Part shown: one piece after another, positions 1-8,907 of the stretch | Numbering within the stretch: position 1 is the first letter of the stretch | How the letters are laid out: every line of letters begins with the position of its first letter | Assembly: GCF_015709455.1 (NCBI RefSeq) | Contig: NZ_JADNQW010000005.1 | Coordinates: forward strand, 2,534,501 to 2,598,500 | From: Methylosinus sp. H3A | GTDB lineage: Bacteria; Pseudomonadota; Alphaproteobacteria; Rhizobiales; Beijerinckiaceae | DNA: 64,000 nucleotides | Reading direction: 5' to 3' | The notes under the pieces: generated by a model | The model's input: the letters and a program-made list of their open reading frames with translations, nothing else | Told to the model about the DNA's origin: nothing | Database searches by the model: none | Program-made: the position numbers and the translations under genes

Positions 1-584
1 AGCAGCGCCTCCTCGGATTTCATGCGGGCGACGAGCGGCGGGATCGTCGCCGCTGCCAGCAGCAGGCCGACGATGGAGCGAAAGGCGAGCGCCCAGCCGA
101 CGAAGCCGATGAGAAGGCCGAGATAGCTCGGATTGCGGATATGGGCGTAAACGCCGGTCGTCACCAGCTCGTGACCCGGCTGTATGGCGACGAGGCCGCT
201 GAAGCGCCGCCCGAGCACGAACACCGGCCAGAGACGGACCACGCCGCCGATGACAGAGAGGATGACGCCGATCCAGCGCAGCCCGTCGCCGCCGATCGTG
301 AGAATGTCGAGGCGATCCGTATAGGCGGGGAGGAAGGCGTCGAGCAGGCCGATCACGCCGAAAGCGGCGAGCACCCAGCGATTGCCGCGATCCTCGCGCT
401 CTCCGGCGCCGAGATGGCCCTGCGAGAAAGCGGCGGCGACGGCGAGCGCCAGCGTGACGAGCGCCAGCGCGACGAGCGGCGGCTTTACGAGAAAGGCGGA
501 AACCCCGCCCGCGCCCAGCGCCGCGACGCCGAGATAGGCGAGCGTGAAGAAGATGGCGGAAGCGGCCGTCGCGAGCTTTTTCAT
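1..584 (-). CDS. Isoprenylcysteine carboxyl methyltransferase-like (ICMT/PEMT) membrane protein, 3' end outside window
   Basis: The reading frame starts at an ATG at 584-582 and stays open to base 1, so the C-terminus is missing; about 194 residues are visible. The protein is very hydrophobic with roughly five membrane segments. Near residues 147-156 it has YAHIRNPSYLG, the His-x-x-Asn-Pro-Ser/Met-Tyr signature of the ICMT/phospholipid methyltransferase fold that binds S-adenosylmethionine at the membrane, followed by a Glu-Glu pair near the visible end that also fits the family. Its start overlaps the stop of the upstream flavoprotein gene (TAATG), so the two are probably translationally coupled. 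The family is clear; the substrate is unknown, and bacterial members are rarely true isoprenylcysteine methylases. Confidence 0.75.
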   Translation of the reverse strand, partial: MKKLATAASAIFFTLAYLGVAALGAGGVSAFLVKPPLVALALVTLALAVAAAFSQGHLGAGEREDRGNRWVLAAFGVIGLLDAFLPAYTDRLDILTIGGDGLRWIGVILSVIGGVVRLWPVFVLGRRFSGLVAIQPGHELVTTGVYAHIRNPSYLGLLIGFVGWALAFRSIVGLLLAAATIPPLVARMKSEEAL

Positions 585-2374
585 TATTGGTCCTTCAGAG
601 CCTGAAGCGCGGCGCGCCGGCCGGAGCCGACAGCGCTCTCCACGGATGGAGCGCCTTCGACATGTTGTCCGGCGAAAACCACGGGCCCCAGTGGCGCGCA
701 GGCGATGCGCCGTGGCGCCTGGGCGCGGTCGAGCCTTCCGCTCGCGTCTCGCGTCGCGCCGAAGAGGAAGCCCGGCGGCGGCCGCAACATGCTGTGGCCC
801 CAGCGATAGAGGAAGAGCGCGCGCACATCGCGATCGAAATCGAAATCCGCGCCGCGCATCAGCCGCGACAGATCGTTGCGGAGCGAGTCTTCGTAATCGG
901 AAAAGGGCGTGTGCATCAGCTTCATGCGCGCTTCGGCGAGACCGTCGAGCGGCGCGTCGCAGCCGCCATAGAAGGTGAGCGTCGTTTGCCGCTCGGGATC
1001 GGCGCGCTTGTCGCTCATCCAATCGGCGACGATGTAATTGACGAAATGGCGTCCGCCCCACCAGCTCTGGCTATAGCCGAGACCGAGTTCCAGCAGCGGC
1101 GCAGCGCGGCGCAGCGTCACATTGGCGGTGACGATCGGCGCGGCATGGAACCCGCTCCAGGCCTCCTTGCGCGCGGCGTCGGAGACATGCGCGACGAGAT
1201 GGCGCGCGCTCTGCGCCGGCGCGGCGAGGATGATCTGCCTCGCAGAGACGCGGCGAAAACCGCCGTCCTTGAAATAGACGACGCTCGCGCCCGCGCGCGC
1301 GTTGGAGGATCGCGGATCGATCCGCAGCGCCGTGGCGTCGCATTCGATGCGCGGCGGCGTCTCGCTCTGTGTCAGAAAGCGCTGAGCGCGGCGTGCGATC
1401 TCCGAAGTTCCGCCCGGATAAGTGAAGAGGGCGCCGCGCGTGAATTCGCTCGACAGGAATGCGAGCGCGCTATGGGCGTTCACCTGTTCGGCGGTTCCGC
1501 CGAATGCGGTGAGCGTATAGGCGGTGAAGAATTGCGCGACGATCGGATCGCAGCGTAGTTGCTCGTCGAGGTAATGCCTCAGGCCGATAGTCGAGAGATC
1601 GTCGAGCGCCGGATCGCTCTCATCCGCCGGATCGGTGAGGCCTTTTTCGCCGAGCGCGCGGATCGCTTCACGCGCGCGGGCGAAGTCGGCGACAATGCGC
1701 GCGTCATAGGGAAGCTGGGCCAAGCCCTTTTCGAACGTGTCGATGTTCCAGCGACGGCCGGCGATGGCGCCGGGGGCGAATTCGTCGAAATAAAAGCTGC
1801 TCTCCGGGCCGGGGATGCTCTGCGCGCGCCAGTCGACTCGAAGCGCGCGATAGAATTGCGCGAGCCAATCGGCGGCGGGCGCGGCTCCATAGGCGCCTGC
1901 GGTGGAGGCGGGGCCGGGAAGCGGCGCGCCCTCGTCGCGGCCGGCGTTGCCGCCGAGACGGGAGGCGGCCTCGAGGATCGCCACGCGCGCGCGCGGCCGC
2001 TCGCGCAACAGATGAAAGGCCGCAGAAAGGCCGGAGAGACCGCCGCCGATGACGATGGCGTCGAAACCCGCGCTCTCGTCGATGATGGGGAAAGTCCCGG
2101 CGATCTCGTCGCAGCCGGGCGCGACCGTGACGGAGCCCGTCTCGAAGCGCAGGCGCTCGTCGCGCAGCCAATGCGAGACCATGAAGGTCGACGGAAGATT
2201 GCCGCCGCGCAGCGCGCGCGGATCGAGGCCGATCGGCCCGTCGCAGGACGCGCCCGCGAGCGCCGCCAGCGCCCGCGTCGGAACGCTGCCGACAATAGCG
2301 GAGCCGCCGGCGGCGATGAGCAATCCGTTGAGAAAGTCGCGTCGCGCGATGCCGATCGAGGGCGTTCGAACCAT
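584..2374 (-). CDS. Tat-exported FAD-dependent amine oxidase, spermidine dehydrogenase-like
   Basis: 596 residues. The N-terminus has a twin-arginine signal (RRDFLNG at 11-17, then a hydrophobic stretch), so a folded flavoprotein is probably exported to the periplasm. A Rossmann FAD motif GGGLSG lies at 110-115 with the acidic end of the second strand (LEAASRLGG) after it, and the C-terminus has the FAD-contacting GQHVEGAPSVESAV segment typical of amine oxidases. The pre-FAD region (LRGGNLPSTFMVSH) and the late motif FSDYEDSLRNDLSRL resemble spermidine dehydrogenase SpdH, which cleaves spermidine. It lies 30 bp after a small exported-protein gene and overlaps the start of the ICMT-like gene. 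The exact amine substrate is inferred from resemblance only; a carotenoid or other FAD oxidase is possible. Confidence 0.72.
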   Translation of the reverse strand: MVRTPSIGIARRDFLNGLLIAAGGSAIVGSVPTRALAALAGASCDGPIGLDPRALRGGNLPSTFMVSHWLRDERLRFETGSVTVAPGCDEIAGTFPIIDESAGFDAIVIGGGLSGLSAAFHLLRERPRARVAILEAASRLGGNAGRDEGAPLPGPASTAGAYGAAPAADWLAQFYRALRVDWRAQSIPGPESSFYFDEFAPGAIAGRRWNIDTFEKGLAQLPYDARIVADFARAREAIRALGEKGLTDPADESDPALDDLSTIGLRHYLDEQLRCDPIVAQFFTAYTLTAFGGTAEQVNAHSALAFLSSEFTRGALFTYPGGTSEIARRAQRFLTQSETPPRIECDATALRIDPRSSNARAGASVVYFKDGGFRRVSARQIILAAPAQSARHLVAHVSDAARKEAWSGFHAAPIVTANVTLRRAAPLLELGLGYSQSWWGGRHFVNYIVADWMSDKRADPERQTTLTFYGGCDAPLDGLAEARMKLMHTPFSDYEDSLRNDLSRLMRGADFDFDRDVRALFLYRWGHSMLRPPPGFLFGATRDASGRLDRAQAPRRIACAPLGPVVFAGQHVEGAPSVESAVGSGRRAALQALKDQ

Positions 2375-2404
2375 TGGTCGCTCCTCCCTCGCCGGCCGCG
2401 GGCG

Positions 2405-2695
2405 TCAGCGCCCCCCGGGCGTGAACATCATGCGCAGGCGCCCGCGCCGGCCCCGCTCGGCGACGGCGCCGGAGCGCTTGCCGCTATGCGAGACCGCCTG
2501 CTCCTCTGGAGCGAAGGAGAGAGCGGAGCGCGTGTTATGCGCGCGGGCGGCCGGGCCGAAGGAGGCGAGGCAGCGGTTATACGCGTCCGCCGCCTGTATC
2601 TGCTCGCACTCGCCGATGTTGCGCGGCTCTGCGACCGCGGCGCCCGTCGCGAGGCAAGCGACGAAGACGAGCCGAATCATGCGAAGCATCGTCAT
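2405..2695 (-). CDS. Small exported protein of unknown function
   Basis: 96 residues with a cleavable signal peptide (about residues 1-22, ending AAVA). The mature part begins with a short conserved-looking block [15 protein letters not shown] containing two cysteines ten residues apart and then becomes basic and probably disordered ([19 protein letters not shown]). Similar short Cys-x10-Cys exported proteins are known in Hyphomicrobiales without an assigned role. The start ATG overlaps the pheT stop (ATGA), so it is translated as part of the same operon. A second ATG two codons in is an equally good start. Function not recognised. Confidence 0.6.
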   Translation of the reverse strand: MTMLRMIRLVFVACLATGAAVAEPRNIGECEQIQAADAYNRCLASFGPAARAHNTRSALSFAPEEQAVSHSGKRSGAVAERGRRGRLRMMFTPGGR

Positions 2696-5115
2696 CCTCT
2701 CAATTGTGCGCCCGTTTTCTTGCTCGCCTCTGTGACGATTTTGTGGGCGAGCGCCTCGAGTTCGGCGTCGGTGAGCGTTTTGTCGCGGGGCTGCAGCAGC
2801 ACGGCGACGCCGACCGACTTCTTGCCCTCCGGCACGCCGGGCCCCTCATAAATGTCGAAGACGGCGACATCGGTGATGAGCGCGCGATCGGCGTTCTGCA
2901 CGGCGCGGACGAGATCGCCTGCGGGCTGGGCGCGATCCAATAGAAAGGCGAAGTCGCGCGAGACCGGCTGGAGATCGGAGAGCTCCAGTTTCGGCTTGGC
3001 CTTTGTCGGTTTCGCCTTGGGCGCCGGAAGCGCGTCGAGGATGATCTCGAAAGCGGCGATCGGCCCGTCGACGTCGAGCGCCTGCAGCACGCGCGGATGC
3101 AATTCGCCGAAATGGCCGATGATCGCCTTGGGGCCGAATTGCAGCGCGCCCGAGCGGCCCGGATGATACCAGTCGGGCGCGCCGGCGACGATCTGCAAGC
3201 CGCCGGTGGCGACGCCGAGCGTCTGCAGCAGCGCGAGCGCGTCGGCCTTGACGTCGAAGACGCTCACCGCGCGCTCCTTCGCCGACCAATGGCGGCCCGC
3301 GCCGGCGGGCAAAGCGAGGCCGCGGCGAAGGCCTGCGGCGGCGATCTTCTGACCCTTCTCGTCCTCGCTCTGGAAAATCTGTCCGACCTCGAACAGAGCG
3401 ACATCGGGGAAGCCGCGCGCGGCGTTGCGGCCGGCGGCTGTCACGAGCCCGGGAAGCAGGCTCGGCCGCATGTCGGAGAGCTCGGCGGCGATCGGATTGG
3501 CGAGCGCGAGGCGATGATCGTCGGCGACGCCGAAAGCCTGCGCCTGCTCCTTGGAGACGAAGGACCAGGTGACTGCCTCCACCAGCCCGCGAGCGGCGAG
3601 CGCCCGCCGCGCCGCGCGCGTGCGTTTTTGCAGCAGGGTGAGAACCGGCTCGGTGACGCCTGCTGCGCGGGGCAGGGGCGCGGCGGCGATATTGTCGAAG
3701 CCGATGATGCGGGCGATCTCCTCGACGAGATCGGCCTTGCCCTCTATGTCCGGGCGCCATGTCGGGACGCTCACCAGCGCTTCGTCCGGCGTCGCTTCGA
3801 CAATGAAGCCGAGGCGCGTCAGTATCGTCGTCGCGTCCTCGCGCGAGACGTCGAGGCCGGTGAGGCGCTTCGTCTCGCTCCAAGGGAAGCGCAGCTGGCG
3901 CGTCGGCGATTCCGCCGAGCCGCAGACGACGATGTCCGACGCTTCACCGCCGCAGAATTCCAGCACCAGCTTCGTCGCCAGCTCGAGGCCGGGCAGAGCG
4001 AAAGCAGGATCGACGCCGCGCTCGAAACGATAGCGCGCATCGGTGGAGATGCCGAGCTTGCGGCCGGTATGGGCGATGTTGGCGGGATCCCACAGCGCCG
4101 TCTCGATGAGCACGTCTGTCGTCTCGTCGGAGCAGCCGGAATGCTCGCCGCCCATGACGCCGGCGAGCGATTCGGGGCCCTTGTCGTCGGCGATGACGAC
4201 CATGTCCGCGTCCAGCGCATAGGTCTTGCCGTCGAGCGCGAGCATCTCCTCGCCGGCGCGGGCGCGGCGCACCGTAAGATCGCCGGCGACCTTTTTCGCG
4301 TCGAAGACATGCTGCGGACGCGCGCGGTCGAAGGTCAGATAATTGGTGACGTCGACGAGCGCATTGATGGGGCGCAGGCCGATGGCGCGCAGGCGATCCT
4401 GCAGCCAGGCGGGGCTCGGCCCATTCTTCACGCCGCGCACCAGACGCAGCGCGAAGAGCGGCGCGAGATGCTTGTCTTCCTCCGCGAAATCCAGCGTGAC
4501 GCGCTGCGGATTGGGGAAGCGGCCTTCGATTTTTTCGATCGTGGGCGTCTTCAGCGTTCCGAGTCCGGCCGCGGCGAGGTCGCGCGCAATGCCGAATATG
4601 CCGGCGGCGTCGGGGCGGTTCGGCGTCAGATTGATCTCGATGACCGGATCGTCGAGCCCGGCCCATTTGGCGTAGACGGCGCCGATGGGCGCGTCCTCGG
4701 GCAATTCGATGATGCCGTCATGATCGTTGGAGAGTTCCAGCTCGGCGGCGGAGCACAGCATGCCGAGCGATTCGACGCCGCGAATGACGCCCTTGCCGAG
4801 CGTGATCTTCTTGGCCGGAATATAGGTTCCGGGCGCCGAGAAGACGGTCTTCAATCCCGTGCGCGCATTGGGCGCGCCGCAGACGACCTGCACAGGCGCG
4901 CCCGCGCCCGTATCGACCGAGCAGACGCGCAGGCGATCGGCGTTGGGATGCGGCTTCGCCTCGATCACATGCGCGATGACGAAGTCTTTCAACTGCGCAG
5001 CGGGATCGTGCAGATGCTCGACCTCGAGGCCGATGCGCGTCAGAGTTTCGACGACCTCCTCGAGCGAGGCGCTCGTCTCGAGATGGTCCTTCAGCCAGGA
5101 GAGTGTGAGTTTCAT
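2692..5115 (-). CDS. pheT: Phenylalanine--tRNA ligase beta subunit
   Basis: 807 residues, full length for the bacterial beta subunit. It pairs with PheS to charge tRNA-Phe in the cytoplasm. Domains in order: an N-terminal EMAP-type tRNA-binding domain (about 40-150, with [10 protein letters not shown]), the B3/B4 editing domain (about 210-390), the B5 domain with [17 protein letters not shown] and RPDI motifs (about 400-480), the catalytic-like core, and a C-terminal ferredoxin-like anticodon-binding domain starting near [10 protein letters not shown] (about 710-807). The start ATG overlaps the exonuclease stop and its own stop overlaps the next start (both ATGA). Unusually, three unrelated small genes separate it from pheS. 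Confidence 0.98.
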   Translation of the reverse strand: MKLTLSWLKDHLETSASLEEVVETLTRIGLEVEHLHDPAAQLKDFVIAHVIEAKPHPNADRLRVCSVDTGAGAPVQVVCGAPNARTGLKTVFSAPGTYIPAKKITLGKGVIRGVESLGMLCSAAELELSNDHDGIIELPEDAPIGAVYAKWAGLDDPVIEINLTPNRPDAAGIFGIARDLAAAGLGTLKTPTIEKIEGRFPNPQRVTLDFAEEDKHLAPLFALRLVRGVKNGPSPAWLQDRLRAIGLRPINALVDVTNYLTFDRARPQHVFDAKKVAGDLTVRRARAGEEMLALDGKTYALDADMVVIADDKGPESLAGVMGGEHSGCSDETTDVLIETALWDPANIAHTGRKLGISTDARYRFERGVDPAFALPGLELATKLVLEFCGGEASDIVVCGSAESPTRQLRFPWSETKRLTGLDVSREDATTILTRLGFIVEATPDEALVSVPTWRPDIEGKADLVEEIARIIGFDNIAAAPLPRAAGVTEPVLTLLQKRTRAARRALAARGLVEAVTWSFVSKEQAQAFGVADDHRLALANPIAAELSDMRPSLLPGLVTAAGRNAARGFPDVALFEVGQIFQSEDEKGQKIAAAGLRRGLALPAGAGRHWSAKERAVSVFDVKADALALLQTLGVATGGLQIVAGAPDWYHPGRSGALQFGPKAIIGHFGELHPRVLQALDVDGPIAAFEIILDALPAPKAKPTKAKPKLELSDLQPVSRDFAFLLDRAQPAGDLVRAVQNADRALITDVAVFDIYEGPGVPEGKKSVGVAVLLQPRDKTLTDAELEALAHKIVTEASKKTGAQLRG

Positions 5116-5735
5116 GCGTGAACGTTCCGGAAGTCTTCGTGCTTTTTGGGCTGCGCGGCGCTGACGCGCAAGGCGCGGTGTAGGACATTGGCGTAGCCGA
5201 GCGCGTCGTCGATCGCCCGATGCGTATGCTCATGGCCGCCGAGCCAGTCGGCGGGAAACGCGACGTCATGCGCCTGCGCATAGCTCCAGCCGAACAGGCC
5301 GATGAGTAGGCTGCCGATATCGAGGCCGGCGCCATGGAACAGCCGCCTGCCTTCCCAGGGGGCGCCGAACACGCGCGCGCCGGCGAAGCGGCGCAGATAT
5401 TCGTCGATCCAGACGCCATCGAGCATCAGTGGGCGTGAGGCGAAGACGCGGACGCCGGCGAAGCTCTCCACCCAATCGGCGAAGGCGATCATCGCTTCCT
5501 CGGCCGCGCGCGGATCGCGCGTCGACGCCTCATAGGCGAGCGGCTGCGTCGCCCACCAGGCGGCCGTATGCGGATCGGGCGAGCGGCCCGCGAGGGGCGC
5601 GATATTGACCTCGAACGTCCCGACGACGCCGCTGTCGGCGTCGAGCGCGGCGGAAGCGAAGCTGATCATCGAATTGCGCGACGGATCGGGTCCATCGAGC
5701 TCGACGTCGGTGACAAAATAGATCGTTGAGCTCAT
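5112..5735 (-). CDS. DEDDh-type 3'-5' exonuclease-like protein (RNase H fold)
   Basis: 207 residues. The N-terminus FVTDVELDG supplies the Asp-x-Glu metal pair (D10, E12); an internal Asp lies at 106 or 111 in [13 protein letters not shown]; and HRAID followed by D177 gives the His-x4-Asp motif of the DEDDh group (H172, D177). This is the expected order of catalytic residues for a two-metal 3'-5' exonuclease acting on RNA or DNA ends. Rv2179c-like exoribonucleases are the closest pattern I know; the substrate is not evident from sequence. The gene overlaps both DUF2442 upstream and pheT downstream by 4 bp, so it is embedded in the phe operon. Confidence 0.7.
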   Translation of the reverse strand: MSSTIYFVTDVELDGPDPSRNSMISFASAALDADSGVVGTFEVNIAPLAGRSPDPHTAAWWATQPLAYEASTRDPRAAEEAMIAFADWVESFAGVRVFASRPLMLDGVWIDEYLRRFAGARVFGAPWEGRRLFHGAGLDIGSLLIGLFGWSYAQAHDVAFPADWLGGHEHTHRAIDDALGYANVLHRALRVSAAQPKKHEDFRNVHA

Positions 5736-6025
5736 GTGCGCGAGGCGCCTCGTGCGATCTGCGCGGGCGGCGTTGCGCCCGGCGCTTTTTGACCGCGCAG
5801 CATGCTGGCGACGCTGATGTCTTCATCGATCTGCGGCCAATGCATTCCCATCGGCATGAATTCGACGACGTTGCGCGCCGAAGGCGACGCGTTCGCGAGG
5901 CGGGGATACCACCACAGAGGCGTGCGCAGCTCGCGGCCGTCGGCGAGCGTCACATTCAAGAAATCGTCGTCGCAATGCGCGGCGATCGGACGGCTATCCT
6001 CGATGTCAATTTGCAAAATGGTCAT
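5732..6025 (-). CDS. DUF2442 domain protein
   Basis: 97 residues. The pattern DDFLNVTLADGRELRTPLWW (about 19-38) followed by a short helix and a WPQIDEDISVASML tail is that of DUF2442, a small beta-rich domain with a terminal helix. Members are very often encoded directly beside a DUF4160 protein, as here, where the two reading frames overlap by 20 bp. Such DUF4160/DUF2442 pairs behave genetically like toxin-antitoxin modules in arrangement and size, but I know of no firm biochemical role. The stop overlaps the start of the exonuclease gene by 4 bp. Confidence 0.8.
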   Translation of the reverse strand: MTILQIDIEDSRPIAAHCDDDFLNVTLADGRELRTPLWWYPRLANASPSARNVVEFMPMGMHWPQIDEDISVASMLRGQKAPGATPPAQIARGASRT

Positions 6026-6242
6026 GCCACGCCTCCAGAAAGATATCGCGCTCCTCGCGCGTCTTTCGGATGATCTCGTTCAGCTCCTTGGCGGAGTAAC
6101 CGAGATTGATCGCGAGATTGAGGTCGTTCAGCCAGATTTTCGCTTCCTTGCCGTCCTTGACTACATGGATATGAGGCGGCTCCCATCCATCCGCCGAGTA
6201 GAAGAAGAAGCGATAGCCTCGCCATCGCAGCAGGGATGGCAT
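6006..6242 (-). CDS. DUF4160 domain protein
   Basis: 78 residues, complete for the family. The motif FFFYSADGWEPPHIHVVKDGKEAKIWL (start near residue 12; shown here in two parts as FFYSADG and PPHIHV) is diagnostic of DUF4160, followed by a helical half ending HDHFAN. It begins 3 bp after the pheS stop and overlaps DUF2442 by 20 bp, which argues that the two are made together. Possible toxin partner of a small type II-like pair; this is inference from size and arrangement. Confidence 0.82.
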   Translation of the reverse strand: MPSLLRWRGYRFFFYSADGWEPPHIHVVKDGKEAKIWLNDLNLAINLGYSAKELNEIIRKTREERDIFLEAWHDHFAN

Positions 6243-6245
6243 GCC

Positions 6246-7328
6246 TCACCCACTGAGCCCGCCCGCCAGCGTCGGGAAATCCAGCGGCCTGAATCCATAA
6301 TGCGTGAGCCAGCGCGCATCGGCCTCGAAGAAGGCGCGCAGATCGGACATGCCATATTTCAGCATGGCGAGACGGTCGATGCCGACGCCGAAGGCGAAGC
6401 CCTGATATTTGTCTGGATCGAGCCCGCAATTGCGCAGCACATTGGGATGCACCATGCCGCAGCCCAAAATCTCCATCCAATCCTCGCCCTCGCCGAAGCG
6501 AATGTCGCCATCCTTGCGGCGGCATTGCACATCGACTTCGGCCGACGGCTCGGTGAAGGGGAAGAAGGACGGGCGAAAGCGCATCTTCACCGATTTCACC
6601 TCGAAGAAGGCCTTCAGAAACTCCTCCAGCACCCATTTCAAATGGCCCATATGGGTCGTCTCGTCGATGACGAGCCCCTCGACCTGATGGAACATGGGCG
6701 TATGCGTCTGGTCGCTGTCGCAGCGATAGGTGCGGCCGGGGCAGATCACGCGGATCGGCGGCGCCTTGCTCAGCATTGTGCGAACCTGCACCGGGCTCGT
6801 ATGGGTGCGCAGCAGCTTGCGCTTCCCGTCCGCGCCGGGCGGGAAGAAGAAAGTGTCGTGCATTTCCCGCGCGGGATGCCCCTCGGGGAAGTTCAGCTTG
6901 GTGAAATTATAGTCGTCGCTTTCGATGTCCGGCCCTTCCGCGACGGAAAAGCCCATATCGGCGAAGATGGCGGTCAATTCCTCCAGCACTTGCGAGATCG
7001 GATGAATGCGTCCCTGCTCCTGGCCGCTCTCCTGCACGGGCAGGGTGACGTCGAGCGTCTCGGCGGAAAGGCGCTTTTCCAGCGCTTGCGTCTGCAGCAC
7101 GCCACGACGCGCGGCGATCGCCTCCGCGGCTTTGTCCTTCAGCGCATTGATCTTCGCGCCTTCGGTCTTGCGCTCGTCCGGCGACATTTTGCCGAGCGTC
7201 GCCAGCAGCGCCGAGATGCTTCCCTTCTTGCCCAGCGCGCCGACTCGCACGGCCTCGAGCGCGGCCTCGTCGGCCGCCGCCGCGATCGCCGCCAAAGTCT
7301 CCGTCTCCAGTTCCGCTATATCCGTCAT
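6246..7328 (-). CDS. pheS: Phenylalanine--tRNA ligase alpha subunit
   Basis: 360 residues from the chosen ATG at 7328; a longer frame from 7370 exists, but the first 14 residues are not family-like and the 7328 start has a GGCGGGA ribosome site. The protein has the N-terminal coiled-coil arm that contacts tRNA (about 1-85), then the class II synthetase core with motif 2 ([18 protein letters not shown]) and motif 3 ([14 protein letters not shown]). It is the catalytic half of the alpha2-beta2 enzyme that loads phenylalanine on tRNA-Phe. First gene of a run of eight co-directional genes. Confidence 0.98.
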   Translation of the reverse strand: MTDIAELETETLAAIAAAADEAALEAVRVGALGKKGSISALLATLGKMSPDERKTEGAKINALKDKAAEAIAARRGVLQTQALEKRLSAETLDVTLPVQESGQEQGRIHPISQVLEELTAIFADMGFSVAEGPDIESDDYNFTKLNFPEGHPAREMHDTFFFPPGADGKRKLLRTHTSPVQVRTMLSKAPPIRVICPGRTYRCDSDQTHTPMFHQVEGLVIDETTHMGHLKWVLEEFLKAFFEVKSVKMRFRPSFFPFTEPSAEVDVQCRRKDGDIRFGEGEDWMEILGCGMVHPNVLRNCGLDPDKYQGFAFGVGIDRLAMLKYGMSDLRAFFEADARWLTHYGFRPLDFPTLAGGLSG

Positions 7329-7452
7329 CGTCCCGCCACGGCTCTCATTTTCTGTGGCGGGTTGTGCCATGCTCGGCAGGCGATGTCGAGAACGCGGGCG
7401 GTGGAGAAGGCGCGAGGCCGGGCCGCCGCGCCCGGCGTTCTCGCCAGCGCCT

Positions 7453-8583
7453 CTAGATTTTCCAGCGCAGGGCCATGCCGGCCTGCCAATTCTTGGAGAG
7501 CTGAGGGCCGTTCAGGCTCTGATAGACCGGAATGCCCCCTTCCAGCGCAATGGTGAGCGCGTCCTGGCCGATGAAGGCGCCGCTGATCGTCGCGCCGCCC
7601 CACAGCTCCACGCGCTGGCCGCCGTAGAAATTGGGATTGGCCGCCTGCGCCTTGCCGCGGATCATCGGATCGAGCCCGCGAATCTCGCCCTGCGTCGTGG
7701 CGTTGACACGGAATGTGGTGGTGAGGCCCTTGATCCAGCTATAGCCGGCCCAGCCGTTGAACTCGTGCAGATCGCCGTAGAGATAGCCCTCTGGATTGGT
7801 GGCCAGCGGAAAACGGCCGCGATAGGACAGACCCCAGGACCATTTGTCGATATGGCCGGCGTAGACGATTCCGGGCATGACGTCGAAAGTGCCGGCGCCC
7901 GGCTGCAATGCGTAGAAGGCGCGGCTCGTCGCATAGCTTCCGTCGGGCAGCAGCAGGCGGAATGTGTCGTGGGTGCTTCCGGTCGGGAAGCTCACGCCGA
8001 GATTGAGCTGAATGCGGTGTATCGGATCCTGATAGACGCGATAGATCGTCGAGGCGGTGAAATCGGCGAGGCCGTCGGTTCCCGTATGGCTGAGCCCGAG
8101 TCTGTTGAGACTCGTCGGCCCTTGAAAGGTCAGCATGTCGAGATTGCGCTCGATCATGCCGCCGGTGACGACGATGGACCAGTAATTCGTTATGCCATAG
8201 GCGAGCGCGAGCGTCTGCGAGGCGACCGAGACATTCTGCGGCACGAGCCGGAGCTTCAGCGTGGGATGGCCGAACCAGGGCGTCGTCGCCGCCACTTCTT
8301 CCGACGAGACGCGCCGCGTCCCTTTCAGCGTATGCGAGAGATTGGCGAATTGCGGAATGATGGAGACGACGAGCTTGCCGGCGGGCGGCATATCGGCGCC
8401 GAAGACGCCGAGCGGCGCGGGCGGAGGCGGGGTGGTGGCGGCCACATCGGGTGCAGGCGCGGCCACGAGCTTGCCCGGCGCGTCGGCGGCCGCAGCCTCC
8501 CCGACGCAAACGCCGAACAACGCCGCGGCGACGGCCAAGGTCTTCGCGCTCGCGGCGGTCTCGCTTCGTTTCGAATTTCTCAT
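7453..8583 (-). CDS. Outer-membrane beta-barrel protein, MetA-pathway/transporter-like (pfam13557-type)
   Basis: 376 residues from the ATG at 8583, which is followed by a typical signal peptide (about 1-31, ending GEAAAA); a longer frame exists but its extra 28 residues are not signal-like. After a Pro-rich linker the block [19 protein letters not shown] begins a series of alternating amphipathic strands ending in an aromatic-hydrophobic terminus (MALRWKI), the usual signal for outer-membrane assembly. The opening block resembles the 'GVMG..H...GEWM.SY' start of barrels found beside metal and hydrocarbon pathways. Ligand unknown. Its leader contains a terminator hairpin only 54 bp before the start (see 8637-8766), suggesting regulated readthrough. 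Confidence 0.7.
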   Translation of the reverse strand: MRNSKRSETAASAKTLAVAAALFGVCVGEAAAADAPGKLVAAPAPDVAATTPPPPAPLGVFGADMPPAGKLVVSIIPQFANLSHTLKGTRRVSSEEVAATTPWFGHPTLKLRLVPQNVSVASQTLALAYGITNYWSIVVTGGMIERNLDMLTFQGPTSLNRLGLSHTGTDGLADFTASTIYRVYQDPIHRIQLNLGVSFPTGSTHDTFRLLLPDGSYATSRAFYALQPGAGTFDVMPGIVYAGHIDKWSWGLSYRGRFPLATNPEGYLYGDLHEFNGWAGYSWIKGLTTTFRVNATTQGEIRGLDPMIRGKAQAANPNFYGGQRVELWGGATISGAFIGQDALTIALEGGIPVYQSLNGPQLSKNWQAGMALRWKI

Positions 8584-8636
8584 TGTCTTGTCTGCCCCTC
8601 GTCGGCGCCGCGCTCCGTCGAGGGGGCGCGACGGAC

Positions 8637-8695
8637 AAAAAAAGCCGCCGTCCGAGAGGCCGCGCATTCATGCGCGACTCGATCGGAACAGCGGC
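8637..8695 (-). terminator. Rho-independent terminator upstream of the beta-barrel gene
   Basis: On the minus strand a long imperfect hairpin (outer arms GCCGC/GCGGC at 8691-8695 and 8644-8648, then TCCGA/TCGGA and GAG/CTC, inner GCGCAT/ATGCGC) is followed directly by seven Ts (8643-8637). It lies 54 bp before the barrel start codon and about 210 bp after the ackA stop. It could end the ackA transcript, end a short RNA, or act as an attenuator for the barrel gene. Confidence 0.7.
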
Positions 8696-8766
8696 GTTGC
8701 TGATTTTGGCCCCTCTTTGGGCCGCGCCGAGAGCTCGCGTCTCGGCGAAATATTAGACGCAATACG
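8637..8766 (-). ncRNA. Candidate structured leader RNA or small RNA of about 130 nt
   Basis: From a predicted start near 8766 the minus strand carries three successive hairpins: CGCCGAGA/TCTCGGCG with a 7-nt loop (8747-8725), GGCCC/GGGCC (8723-8708), and the terminator hairpin with its T run (8695-8637). There is a good promoter just upstream and no credible reading frame inside. This is either an independent small RNA or the regulated leader of the beta-barrel gene. No known riboswitch class was recognised. Confidence 0.45.
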
Positions 8767-8773
8767 GGCGCCA

Positions 8774-8802
8774 GCATAGCGCGGCGAGCCTTGCCTCGAC
8801 AA
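8774..8802 (-). promoter_or_regulatory. Predicted sigma-70 promoter for the structured RNA / beta-barrel gene
   Basis: On the minus strand TTGTCG (8802-8797) and CTATGC (8779-8774) are separated by 17 bp, a good match to the alphaproteobacterial housekeeping promoter. The predicted start is near 8766. Confidence 0.5.
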
Positions 8803-8907
8803 TTCAGTGATTTGTGGAAAAAGCCGATCTCGCATGGCGCGAATGCGCGCCCGCAAAATGAGCGACGGGCGCCGAATAGCTGTGCGGTCTTCGACATTTC
8901 GGCGCCC

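Larger units (their letters stand above)
8584..8907. other. Intergenic region between ackA and the beta-barrel gene
   Basis: 324 bp without a believable protein gene. It holds the promoter at 8774-8802, the structured RNA at 8637-8766 with its terminator, and 54 bp of leader before the barrel start. A frame on the minus strand across it is basic, low in hydrophobic residues and has no ribosome site. Confidence 0.6.

Noticed and set aside
3097..5121. 674-codon open frame opposite pheT
   Set aside because: pheT is intact with all domains; the antisense frame is a by-product of high GC and shows no family motif.
8580..8897. Possible 105-residue gene upstream of the beta-barrel gene
   Set aside because: Basic, no ribosome site, and crosses the terminator and the promoter.
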